26,794 bases of DNA from UBA5399 sp964464145 (lineage in GTDB: Bacteria > Bacillota > Clostridia > Christensenellales > Christensenellaceae): NCBI GenBank assembly GCA_964464145.1, contig CAYXFB010000035.1:1-26794 (forward strand), written 5' to 3'. Below are positions 1 through 7,363 of the stretch, piece after piece (position 1 is the first letter of the stretch; every line of letters starts with the position of its first letter). The position numbers were made by a program, and so were the translations under genes. The notes beneath the pieces are model-generated. The model made no database searches and was not told the DNA's origin. It saw nothing but the letters and a program-made list of their open reading frames with translations.

Positions 1-38
1 GGCACTATATGGCCATTGAATTTTTCCGCTGTTTCCAA
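1..38 (-). CDS. gyrA: DNA gyrase subunit A, N-terminal fragment (probable)
   Basis: Only the first 12 to 13 codons lie in the window, reading METAEKFNGHIVP on the minus strand. The start is a TTG at 38-36, five bases after a perfect AGGAGG at 49-44. The TTG five bases upstream runs into a stop after twelve codons, so it is not the start. Assignment to gyrA rests on two things: the gene directly follows gyrB on the same strand, the usual order in Bacillota, and a short N-terminal segment ending in HIVP is common just before the VDIE..MKxSYIDYAMSVI block of GyrA. That block itself is outside the window, so the call is an inference. Confidence 0.65.
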   Translation of the reverse strand, partial: METAEKFNGHIV

Positions 39-62
39 AACAACCTCCTAAAAATAATTAAG

Positions 63-173
63 AATTAAGAATGAAGAATTAATAATTGTTGTATCGCCTG
101 CGGCGATGATTTAATATAATTGTCCGCGAAGCGGACTCATTCATTTTTAATTATTAATTTTTAATTATTAATT
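63..173. repeat. Palindromic AT-rich element between gyrB and gyrA
   Basis: Bases 63-87 can pair with 149-173: 25 positions with two mismatches and one G-T pair, including an uninterrupted 11-bp core (AATTAATAATT at 77-87 against 149-159). Between the arms lie two short perfect hairpins, ATCGCC-tgc-GGCGAT at 93-107 and GTCCGC-gaa-GCGGAC at 122-136. The arms are almost pure A+T and the inner hairpins are GC-rich. This layout resembles miniature inverted-repeat or REP-like intergenic elements. It has no coding capacity. A transcript through gyrB-gyrA would carry it as a folded spacer. Confidence 0.6.
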
Positions 174-195
174 AATGTATACAGCTCAAAGAGCC

Positions 196-2130
196 TTATA
201 CATCCAGATTCTCAACCAGCTTGGCGTTCTTTTCTATAAACTCGCGCCTTGGCTCCACGCTGTCTCCCATGAGTATGCTGAAGGTCTCCTCTATCTCGAA
301 TTCGTCCTCCATCTTCACCTGCAGCAGCGTGCGCTTGTCAGGGTCCATCGTGGTGTCCCACAGCTGATCGGCGTTCATCTCGCCAAGACCCTTATAACGC
401 TGCACCGTAGGTACCGCGTTGCCGCCCTGCGCCTCAAGCTCTCTCATGTAGGCATCAAGCTCCTCCGGCTCGTAGAGGTATTTATCCTCCGTGCCCTTCT
501 TGCTGACCTTATAGAGCGGCGGCTGGGCGATGTATACGTAGCCCTTTTCCACGAGCGGCCGCATATAGCGGTAGAAGAATGTGAGCATAAGCGTTCTTAT
601 ATGGCTGCCATCCACATCCGCGTCCGTCATGCAGATTATTTTGTGGTATCTCAGCTTGCTGTCGTCAAAATCGTCGCCCATGCCCGCGCCGAAGGCGGTT
701 ATCATGGCCTTTATCTCGTTGTTGGCGAGTGCGCGGTCGCTTCTGGCCTTCTCCACGTTCAGTATTTTTCCCCTAAGCGGCAGTATGGCCTGGAAGCGGC
801 GGTCGCGTCCCTGCTTGGCCGAGCCGCCCGCGCTGTCTCCCTCCACTATGAAAATCTCGCACTTGGAGGCGTCCTTCTCGCTGCAATCGGCCAGCTTGCC
901 GGGCAGCGACGCGGTCTCAAGCGCCGTCTTTCGGCGGGTGAGATCCCTCGCCTTGCGCGCGGCTTCCCTCGCCCTGCGCGCGGTGAGGCACTTGTCTATT
1001 ATGATGCGGCTGGTCTGCGGGTGCTCCTCCAAAAAGGCGGTGAGCCCCTCCACCACGGTGGAATCCACCAGCGAGCGCATGCCCGAGTTGCCAAGCTTTG
1101 TTTTGGTCTGTCCTTCAAACTGCGGGTCGGTAAGCTTTACGCTTATTATTGCCGTAAGCCCCTCGCGTATATCCTCGCCCGTGAGCGCGGGTTCGTTGTC
1201 CTTTATCACTTTGTATTTCTTGCCGTAATCGTTCACGACGCGCGTGAGAGCGTTTTTAAAGCCGCTCAGATGCGTTCCGCCCTCGTGGGTGGATATATTG
1301 TTTGCGTAGGAGAAAATGTTCTCCTGATAGCCGTCGTTGTACTGCATGGCCACCTCCACTATGGACGTGCCCTTTGTTGCGGTGAAGTATACCGGGCGGT
1401 CAAAAAGCGGGCTCTTGTTTTTGTTGAGGTATTCCACGAAGGAAACTATGCCGCCGTCGTAATGGAAGACGTGCTTTTTTTCCTCTCCGCCGCCGCGGCG
1501 ATCTACCAGCGTTATTTTTATGCCCGCGTTCAAAAAGGCCATTTCGCGCAGCCGGCTCTTGAGCGTATCGTAAACGAAATTCACGTCCTCAAAGATGGTT
1601 TCGTCCGGCCAGAACTGAATTATGGTGCCCGTGTCCTCGCACGTGCCCACCACCTTCATATCGCCCTTGCGTTCCCCGCGCGAAAACTCTTGACGGTGCT
1701 CGTTGCCCTCGCGCTTCACTATGGCCACCAGTTTATAAGAAAGCGCGTTCACTACAGAAAGCCCCACGCCGTGCAGCCCGCCGGAAACCTTGTAACCGTC
1801 GCCGCCAAATTTGCCGCCCGCGTGCAGCATGGTGAGCGCCACCTCCAGCGTGGACATACCCGCCTGCGGATGCATGCCCGTGGGTATACCGCGCCCGTTA
1901 TCAGAAACTATGGCGCTGCCGTCCGCGTTTAGTATCACGTCCACCTCGTCGCAATAGCCCGCCATGGCCTCGTCTACAGAGTTGTCCACTATCTCATATA
2001 TGAGGTGGTGCAGACCCCTGAGGTCTGTGGAGCCTATATACATGCCCGGGCGCTTTCGCACCGGCTCCAGCCCCTCAAGTATTTGAATTTGACTCTCGTC
2101 ATACTGTTCGTGTTCATGTTCGTGTTGCAT
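196..2130 (-). CDS. gyrB: DNA gyrase subunit B
   Basis: This is the ATPase subunit of DNA gyrase, which with GyrA introduces negative supercoils using ATP. It has 644 residues, normal for Gram-positive GyrB. The GHKL ATPase domain shows YEIVDNSVDE (residues 45-54, with E46 and the Mg-binding N50), DNGRGIP (77-83) and GGLHGVG (117-123). The TOPRIM domain shows EGDSAGG (430-436) and DADVDGSH (503-510). The C-terminal QRYKGLGEMN (577-586) is also conserved. The ATG start is preceded by GGAGAG. Residues 2-10 are a His/Glu-rich tail not typical of the family. The gene begins 15 bases after the remB-like gene, so they are probably co-transcribed. The next gene, probable gyrA, is separated by a palindromic element. 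Confidence 0.98.
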   Translation of the reverse strand: MQHEHEHEQYDESQIQILEGLEPVRKRPGMYIGSTDLRGLHHLIYEIVDNSVDEAMAGYCDEVDVILNADGSAIVSDNGRGIPTGMHPQAGMSTLEVALTMLHAGGKFGGDGYKVSGGLHGVGLSVVNALSYKLVAIVKREGNEHRQEFSRGERKGDMKVVGTCEDTGTIIQFWPDETIFEDVNFVYDTLKSRLREMAFLNAGIKITLVDRRGGGEEKKHVFHYDGGIVSFVEYLNKNKSPLFDRPVYFTATKGTSIVEVAMQYNDGYQENIFSYANNISTHEGGTHLSGFKNALTRVVNDYGKKYKVIKDNEPALTGEDIREGLTAIISVKLTDPQFEGQTKTKLGNSGMRSLVDSTVVEGLTAFLEEHPQTSRIIIDKCLTARRAREAARKARDLTRRKTALETASLPGKLADCSEKDASKCEIFIVEGDSAGGSAKQGRDRRFQAILPLRGKILNVEKARSDRALANNEIKAMITAFGAGMGDDFDDSKLRYHKIICMTDADVDGSHIRTLMLTFFYRYMRPLVEKGYVYIAQPPLYKVSKKGTEDKYLYEPEELDAYMRELEAQGGNAVPTVQRYKGLGEMNADQLWDTTMDPDKRTLLQVKMEDEFEIEETFSILMGDSVEPRREFIEKNAKLVENLDV

Positions 2131-2145
2131 AAAAAAACTCTCCTA

Positions 2146-2403
2146 TCATACCAGCCCCGCGCAATTGTTTCTGCTGCGCTTGAGCAGTGTTTTGTGCGAT
2201 ATGGGCGAAAGGTACATACGCCGCACGCCCATATCTTCGGTTATAACTATGGATTTAGGCTCTGCCGCGCTATCCACCGAAACCCTGCTGAATGCCTTCA
2301 AAAAGAGGCTGGTGTCTCTGTTGTTCACAGCCTCTTCATAGTCCAGTATCATCAAAATGCTGCCAGTGGTGACAAAGCAGTCGCTTCCAAGGTGCAATAT
2401 CAC
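2146..2403 (-). CDS. remB: RemB/YaaB-like (DUF370-type) regulatory protein
   Basis: This is a small protein of 85 residues resembling Bacillus RemB/YaaB: ILHLGSDCFVTTGSILMILD at the N-terminus, PKSIVITEDMG in the middle, and YLSPISHKTLLKR near the end. In Bacillus the related protein lies between recF and gyrB, exactly as here, and the Rem proteins are linked to biofilm matrix gene control. I chose the GTG at 2403 because GGGAGGG lies six bases upstream and the conserved region begins there. The frame stays open up to a TTG at 2463, but those 20 extra residues match nothing in the family. It ends 15 bases before gyrB. The internal insertion around residues 22-45 makes it somewhat divergent. 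Confidence 0.85.
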   Translation of the reverse strand: MILHLGSDCFVTTGSILMILDYEEAVNNRDTSLFLKAFSRVSVDSAAEPKSIVITEDMGVRRMYLSPISHKTLLKRSRNNCAGLV

Positions 2404-2471
2404 GCAAGTCCCTCCCGTGTGTCCAAGAATATATGCCGGCTCCCGCGCCTTTGCGGGCACCAACGGCCTAC

Positions 2472-2495
2472 AAAAAAGCGGGGCGAAACGCCCCC
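2472..2495 (-). terminator. Intrinsic terminator or attenuator between recF and remB
   Basis: On the minus strand GGGGCG-TTT-CGCCCC is followed by GC and six T residues. It would stop recF transcripts. It also lies downstream of a candidate remB-gyrB promoter, so it could act as an attenuator for the gyrase transcript. Confidence 0.6.
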
Positions 2496-2510
2496 AGTTT
2501 CCGTGTATAT

Positions 2511-2519
2511 ATTATAGCA
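2511..2519 (-). promoter_or_regulatory. Extended -10 promoter upstream of remB-gyrB
   Basis: The minus strand reads TGC-TATAAT, an extended -10 with a perfect hexamer. The position 17 bases upstream reads TTTCTT, a poor -35, which fits an extended -10 promoter. Transcription should start near 2504, just ahead of the terminator-like hairpin at 2472-2495. Confidence 0.45.
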
Positions 2520-2544
2520 TATGTATATATAATAAGAAAGGTTT

Positions 2545-3618
2545 TTATAAATTTTTAAGCTGCGCCACACCATTTTTTACCCACATAACGGCGGCATCAG
2601 CGGCTTTGGCCTCTACGGGCTGTGCCGCGGTTATAAAGCACTGTATACCGTGCAGCTCCTTGAGAAGGTTTTGCGCGCGCGCGTCGTCCAGCTCGGAGAG
2701 CACATCGTCCAAAAGAAGTATGGGCCTGTGGCCGGAGCTTTCCTCCAGTATGTTGAGGCAGGCCAGCTTTATTGCCAGCATGAGCGTTCTAAGCTGTCCC
2801 TGCGAGGCGAAGCCCTTTATATCCACACCGTTAAGGCGCATTTCAAGGTCGTCGCGGTGCGGGCCGGTCTGCACCGACATATCCTCTATCTCGCGCGGTA
2901 TGAGGCGCTCCAGCTGGCCGGGGATGTCGTCCGGGCTTATGCCCGGCCGGTAGCGTATCTCCACCGCCTCGTTTCCGCCCGATATGGCCGCCTGCGTGGC
3001 CGCCACGGCCTCGTTTAGCCGCGCCACGTAGGCTATGCGGTTTTTGAGTATTATTTTGATGTATCCGGCCAGCTGCGCATTGTAGGCGGCCAGCATGTCC
3101 GCCGCCTGCGGGCTGCGCCGCCGCAAAAGAGCGTTTTTCTGCGCTATTATGGACGAATATTTCTTTAGCGCGTCCACATAGCTTGGCCGTATCTTGGATA
3201 TCTCGCCGTCCAAAAAGGCGCGCCTAAGCCCGGGCGATTCCTTCGCCGTCTTTATATCCTCGGGCGAAAACACCACCACCAGCAGGTTTCCCAGCATATC
3301 CTTTATGTTTTTTACGGGCAGCCCGTCCACCTTGAAGCTCTTACGGCTCTTTTCCACCAGCGCCTCAATGGTGTGGCTCCTGCCCGCGCGCTCGTATTCC
3401 ACGCATATATAGGCGCAGGCCTCGCCGTGGCGTATGGTCTTTGCGTCGCTCTGCACACGGAAGGATTTTCCGTTGGCGCATATATTTATGGCTTCTATGA
3501 GGTTCGTCTTGCCCTGCGCGTTTTTGCCCAGCACAAACTGCGTGCCGGCTGTTATGCCCGCAAGGTTCAGCTTTTCATAGTTGCGGTAGTTTGTGAGCCT
3601 TATGCTTTTTATGTACAT
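2545..3618 (-). CDS. recF: DNA replication/repair protein RecF
   Basis: RecF is an SMC-like ABC ATPase that helps load RecA at gapped DNA and stalled forks. This copy has 357 residues, a normal length. It begins MYIKSIRLTNYRNY, the standard RecF opening, followed by Walker A GKNAQGKTN (31-39). The ABC signature SQGQLR lies near residue 272 and Walker B ILLLDDVLSELD near 300. The start ATG has AAGGA upstream. In Bacillus the upstream genes are dnaA, dnaN and an S4-domain gene. Here the upstream neighbour is an unrelated membrane gene with its own terminator, so recF appears to have its own promoter. It precedes remB and gyrB on the same strand. Confidence 0.97.
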   Translation of the reverse strand: MYIKSIRLTNYRNYEKLNLAGITAGTQFVLGKNAQGKTNLIEAINICANGKSFRVQSDAKTIRHGEACAYICVEYERAGRSHTIEALVEKSRKSFKVDGLPVKNIKDMLGNLLVVVFSPEDIKTAKESPGLRRAFLDGEISKIRPSYVDALKKYSSIIAQKNALLRRRSPQAADMLAAYNAQLAGYIKIILKNRIAYVARLNEAVAATQAAISGGNEAVEIRYRPGISPDDIPGQLERLIPREIEDMSVQTGPHRDDLEMRLNGVDIKGFASQGQLRTLMLAIKLACLNILEESSGHRPILLLDDVLSELDDARAQNLLKELHGIQCFITAAQPVEAKAADAAVMWVKNGVAQLKNL

Positions 3619-3654
3619 GCGACAATCCTTTTTCGCGCCCTTGCGCTACATTCA

Positions 3655-3683
3655 ATTATACTATCCACGCGCCATATTTAAAA
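3655..3683 (-). promoter_or_regulatory. Possible recF promoter
   Basis: The minus strand has TATAAT at 3660-3655 with a 17-base spacer to TTTTAA at 3683-3678. The -10 is perfect and the -35 matches only three of six bases. It sits between the upstream gene's terminator and the recF start, where a promoter is expected. Confidence 0.4.
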
Positions 3684-3689
3684 CATATA

Positions 3690-3729
3690 AAAACAGCGAG
3701 CTCGCGCAAAAGGCGCTCGCCCGCTGTTT
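3690..3729 (-). terminator. Terminator of the DUF308 gene
   Basis: Downstream of the stop at 3759 on the minus strand, AAACAGCGGGCGAGCG pairs with a downstream GCGAGCTCGCTGTTT arm. The stem is long and nearly perfect with a small internal bulge, and T-rich sequence follows. It separates this gene from recF. Confidence 0.7.
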
Positions 3730-3758
3730 GCTAACTATTTTTATGTAGCGCTCTCGCC

Positions 3759-4367
3759 TTACGCCTTGTGAGCGTGGTGGCCGGAGGCCGATTCCGCGAA
3801 CAGCGCAACACCGCCCACTATGAGGTATATGCCCAGCACGTACGCTATGGCCCATGCCGCCGCAAAGGGAGATATCAAGAAGAATATACCAAGTATTATG
3901 TTTATTATGGCGCTAGCCAGCACCCAGCCGCTGCCCTCCGTGCCGGATTTTTTAAATGCTGCGTAACTGGTGATCTGGGTAATACCATTGAAAAGAGCCA
4001 AGAATCCCAGCAGATAGGTGAATGTTACAAGCATGCTTGCCGCGTCATTAGCAAACAATATTACGCCCATCACAACAAAAATTATGCCGTTGGCAAGCGC
4101 CCATCCGTTACGAATATCGGCCGGAGTTCTGAAATAGGCCACTATCTGGAATATTCCGAAAACTACGAAGCCTGCCGTAGCTATATATGTTGCAATAACG
4201 TCAGTAATAAGCGGCCTTACAATGAACAGTATGCCCAGCACTATCATTATGATAGAAACTACTATTCCTGCGATTTTATTCCCCTTTGTGATTTTCCGTG
4301 TGACGTCGTTCATGTTCATGCGACGACTCTCGCCGTCATTCTGATTATTGTTTTGAGCTTCACTCAT
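3759..4367 (-). CDS. DUF308 / HdeD-family membrane protein
   Basis: This 202-residue protein has about six hydrophobic helices, starting near residue 32, after a hydrophilic Asn-rich N-terminus. The architecture is two similar three-helix halves: GIVVSIIMIVLGILFIVRP, then NGIIFVVMGVILF, then ASAIINIILGIFFLISPF. The repeated helix-Gly-helix pattern with the I..GI.FLI.P motif is characteristic of the HdeD/DUF308 family. HdeD of enterobacteria is linked to acid resistance, but the function of Gram-positive members is not established. The start ATG is preceded by GGAGG at good spacing. The C-terminus is His-rich (ASGHHAHKA). It appears monocistronic, with its own promoter and terminator. Confidence 0.85.
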   Translation of the reverse strand: MSEAQNNNQNDGESRRMNMNDVTRKITKGNKIAGIVVSIIMIVLGILFIVRPLITDVIATYIATAGFVVFGIFQIVAYFRTPADIRNGWALANGIIFVVMGVILFANDAASMLVTFTYLLGFLALFNGITQITSYAAFKKSGTEGSGWVLASAIINIILGIFFLISPFAAAWAIAYVLGIYLIVGGVALFAESASGHHAHKA

Positions 4368-4423
4368 AGAATAATATCCTCCAATGATTACTTTTTGTAT
4401 ATCATACCCTATTTACAAACTAT

Positions 4424-4452
4424 ACAATAACATATGATATATTAAATATCAA
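4424..4452 (-). promoter_or_regulatory. Promoter of the DUF308 gene
   Basis: The minus strand reads TTGATA, a 17-base spacer, then TATTGT. It lies about 60 bases upstream of the DUF308 start, in a very AT-rich gap. Confidence 0.5.
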
Positions 4453-4514
4453 CAGTAAACAGTATAGTTAAACATAGTATTTTAAGTATAAAGATACATT
4501 TGGCTGTTTTTGAC

Positions 4515-6533
4515 TCAATAGTACTTTAGCAATGTTGTTATAAGAGTTATGGCCGCTATCAAAGCCGCCACAAACATAATATTTATTCGGCTTCTTTTGT
4601 ATGCGTCTTCCTTTACACGCGGCCAGCTGTTTTGACCGATGAAGGGCAGCAGCGCGAAAAGCGGTACGTAATATCTGCCCTGCACACCGAGGATGGTGTC
4701 CGCACCCACGGGCGTCCACGTGAGGTGCAGCGCTACGTATGTCAAAACTATGGTGCCCAGTATTGCCAAAAGCACCATGCCGCGCGTTACGAGCGAAAGC
4801 GAAACGTTAAGCTCGCACAGCTCCTCGCGGTAGTCCTGCCGGGCGTAGCCGAAGGCCACAACGGCGAGGAAACCAAAGTATATCAGCATGAAAATGCCGT
4901 ACACATCGTAGGATAGCTGGCCGATCGTAAAGAGCTGCATAAGATCGTCGCCCAAATTGCCCACTATGGTTTTGGAATAGACGGAGAAGGCGGCGGATGG
5001 GTTGGAAAGTATCCAGGAAAGCTGAGCCGTCATGCTGGCGCCCTGGCTGTTCACATCTCCGGTGAGGGAGGAGGTGCCGGCCGAGCCGCTGTTTTGCCAC
5101 AGCACCAAGCCCAGCGCGCCTATCAAGCAGGCGGCCAGTATCCCCAGGCCGATCAGCCACTTTGTCTTTTTGTTCACGTACCTTGAGGCGGGTATAAAAA
5201 GCGGCAGCAGGCACAAAAGCCCCAGCGTGTATTTGTTCATGACCAAAAGAACGGCTATCACGCCGAACACAAGCATCTGCCGCCAGTCTATACTGCGCAC
5301 CCTGTCGTAGCACATGTTGGTGAATTCGGCGCAAAGTAGCAGCCCCAGCCCGTAGGTAACACCGTCCGGGTTGTAGGAGCCGGCTATCATTAGGCTCATG
5401 GGCAAAAGCGACACCGCCGCGAAGAATATCTGGAATTTTTTAACTCTTTTTATGGCAAAGAACGCCAGCAGCGCATAGGCAATGGCGTTAAATATCCTGC
5501 CCATATAGAAGTAGGCGGCCATATCCAAAGAAAGCAGCTTTGCAATGCCCACTCCCAAAGCCTGCGGAATAAAGCCCAAGAAAAACTTGCCACCGCCCCA
5601 GGAGGTATGCTCGCGCGCCTGCTGCTGCGCGGTTCCCAAGAGCGTCTGCTCTGTGAGCGGCTTCATGTTGTTTTGCTTTATTTCCTCGTAGCTGTCCGGT
5701 ATCTCGCCGCCCGCCGCCGTCAGCTGGCCTTCCGATAAAAGCACGGCCGAAGCGTTGTGCACGCCCTCGTCCGGCGTGTCCCACACGGGCGTTACCAGGC
5801 TGAACATCACGCCGAAAGTGAGCAGCAGTATGAGCGCGTTAAGGTGCAGCTTATCGCCCCAAAACAGTATTGCCAGCGCCAGCGCTATGACCAAAACAAC
5901 CGCTATGGCCACGGCGTTTTTGCTGAAGCTGTCGTAACCGGCCTGTATGCTGAGGCTGCCCGAAAGAGCCTCCGCGTGTCCGTTTGTCCAAACCTGCGCG
6001 GGCGGGGTGTTGCCGCCTGTTTTCACCACGAGACCAAGCGCGCGATTTGGCTGAGCCTGATCAGTGCTTATCTTCACGGTCAACGTTTCGCCTGCGCCTA
6101 CGGCCTGCGGGGGAAGGGACACGCCGAAGGGTACGCCGTCCGCCATTTTATCCGCGTTGAAAACCTTTTTCACCGGGCTGCCGTCCGCCTCGGTGAGCGG
6201 GGAGCCGTCCGCGCGGAAAACCTCCACGGTATACTCGGCAACGTTGCGGCGGTAATATGTGTCAAGGTCTATTAGCAGGCTCTTTAGCGTGCCGCCCGAA
6301 AGCGTGACCTCCTGCGTGGCATAGCTGCCCGCCGTAAGCTCGCACGTCGTGCTTTTAGCGCCCTGCGCCGTGTCCGAAAAATCCGTGCGCGGCATGAATA
6401 TGAAAACATAGCCCAGCACCAGTACGGCCATTATTATTATGAGCAGCAGGCGGTGCTTCAAATAGCTCCTAGGTACGGCGGAGCCCAGCCTGCTTACCAA
6501 TGATACGTTTTTTTTACCGTCAGTTTGCGTCAT
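4515..6533 (-). CDS. DUF2142 polytopic membrane protein (GT-C-like)
   Basis: This is a 672-residue membrane protein. One helix at residues 28-48 is followed by an extracytoplasmic beta-rich region (about 50-205) and then about ten further helices. The motif TPDEGVH (253-259) after the second helix and QGRYYVPLFALLPF near the C-terminus are typical of DUF2142, which resembles lipid-sugar-dependent GT-C glycosyltransferases. The acidic pair in PDE is the likely catalytic or cation-binding site by analogy. Substrate cannot be read from sequence. It is divergent from a GT2 plus DUF2304 pair, with back-to-back promoters. I infer it may use a polyprenyl-phosphate sugar made by that GT2. The RBS, AGGAAG, is modest. 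Confidence 0.85.
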   Translation of the reverse strand: MTQTDGKKNVSLVSRLGSAVPRSYLKHRLLLIIIMAVLVLGYVFIFMPRTDFSDTAQGAKSTTCELTAGSYATQEVTLSGGTLKSLLIDLDTYYRRNVAEYTVEVFRADGSPLTEADGSPVKKVFNADKMADGVPFGVSLPPQAVGAGETLTVKISTDQAQPNRALGLVVKTGGNTPPAQVWTNGHAEALSGSLSIQAGYDSFSKNAVAIAVVLVIALALAILFWGDKLHLNALILLLTFGVMFSLVTPVWDTPDEGVHNASAVLLSEGQLTAAGGEIPDSYEEIKQNNMKPLTEQTLLGTAQQQAREHTSWGGGKFFLGFIPQALGVGIAKLLSLDMAAYFYMGRIFNAIAYALLAFFAIKRVKKFQIFFAAVSLLPMSLMIAGSYNPDGVTYGLGLLLCAEFTNMCYDRVRSIDWRQMLVFGVIAVLLVMNKYTLGLLCLLPLFIPASRYVNKKTKWLIGLGILAACLIGALGLVLWQNSGSAGTSSLTGDVNSQGASMTAQLSWILSNPSAAFSVYSKTIVGNLGDDLMQLFTIGQLSYDVYGIFMLIYFGFLAVVAFGYARQDYREELCELNVSLSLVTRGMVLLAILGTIVLTYVALHLTWTPVGADTILGVQGRYYVPLFALLPFIGQNSWPRVKEDAYKRSRINIMFVAALIAAITLITTLLKYY

Positions 6534-6568
6534 TTGTGGAACTTCCTGTTGTTTTTTATCGTTAAACT

Positions 6569-6597
6569 ATTATACATTCAAACGAAGCAATTGTAAA
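6569..6597 (-). promoter_or_regulatory. Promoter of the DUF2142 gene
   Basis: The minus strand reads TTTACA, 17 bases, TATAAT: five of six and six of six matches to consensus. The -35 lies 13 bases from the -35 of the divergent GT2 promoter. Confidence 0.65.
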
Positions 6598-6610
6598 ACG
6601 CTATCACGGC

Positions 6611-6639
6611 TTGCAAAAAGCGGCGGCGACATTTATACT
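6611..6639 (+). promoter_or_regulatory. Promoter of the GT2-DUF2304 operon
   Basis: TTGCAA, a 17-base spacer, then TATACT on the plus strand, ending 31 bases before the TTG start of the glycosyltransferase gene. Confidence 0.6.
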
Positions 6640-6670
6640 GCAATAGAAGGATGGATTGGGAGGATATTTC

Positions 6671-7363
6671 TTGAAGCTTTTGGTTTTCATACCGGCATAC
6701 AACGAAGAGCTGAGCATTGAAGCCGTGGTGCGCGACCTCACGGAGCACTGCCCGGATTTTGACTATGTCGTGATAGACGACGGTTCCAAGGACGAAACGG
6801 CGGCGATCTGCCGAAAAAAAGGCTATCCCTGCATATCCCTGCCCGTGAATCTGGGGCTGGACGGCGTTTTTCAGACGGGTATGAAATACGCCTATATAAA
6901 CGGCTACGACGCCGCCGTCCCCTTCGATGGCGACGGCCAGCACAACGCCGAATATCTGCCCCTGCTGCTTGAAAAACTACGCGAGGGCTATGACGTGGTG
7001 ATAGGCTCGCGCTTCGTCAATAAGAAGAAGGGCGGCGGCCTGCGCATGGCGGGCAGCAGAATAATAAGCTTTTTCTTCAAACTGACCACGGGCGTCCGCT
7101 TCACCGACCCCACCTCGGGTCTGCGCATGGTGCGGCGCAATATAATGAAGCAGATAGCGCAAAATCCCAACTGCGGCGCAGAGCCAGACACCTGGGCGTA
7201 CTTCGTGCGGCGGGGCGCCAAGCTTACCGAATTGCAGGTGGAAATGAACGAGCGCACGCAGGGCATGAGCTATTTCACATTCGGGCGCTCCGTGTTTTTC
7301 ATGCTGCGCATGTGCATTTCGCTGGTGTTTATACACTTCTTCAGGAAGGGGAGTGGAGACTGA
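6671..7363 (+). CDS. Family 2 glycosyltransferase (polyprenyl-phosphate type)
   Basis: This is a GT-A fold glycosyltransferase of 230 residues. It begins MKLLVFIPAYNEE, shows the nucleotide-sugar motif VIDDGS (34-39) and the metal-binding DGDGQH (86-91), and has GSRF near 112 and TDPTSGLRM, all usual in the DPM1/GtrB-like branch. A single hydrophobic stretch near the C-terminus (about 205-225) may anchor it to the membrane. I place the start at the TTG at 6671 because GGGAGG ends seven bases upstream. The TTG at 6656 would put the ribosome site inside the gene. Its stop overlaps the start of a DUF2304 gene by one base. The likely product is an undecaprenyl-phosphate sugar, with the sugar unknown. 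Confidence 0.88.
   Translation: MKLLVFIPAYNEELSIEAVVRDLTEHCPDFDYVVIDDGSKDETAAICRKKGYPCISLPVNLGLDGVFQTGMKYAYINGYDAAVPFDGDGQHNAEYLPLLLEKLREGYDVVIGSRFVNKKKGGGLRMAGSRIISFFFKLTTGVRFTDPTSGLRMVRRNIMKQIAQNPNCGAEPDTWAYFVRRGAKLTELQVEMNERTQGMSYFTFGRSVFFMLRMCISLVFIHFFRKGSGD

Noticed and set aside
175..1932. Long open frame on the plus strand opposite gyrB
   Set aside because: It is antisense to an unmistakable gyrB and its open length follows from codon bias. There is no ribosome site and no recognisable domain.
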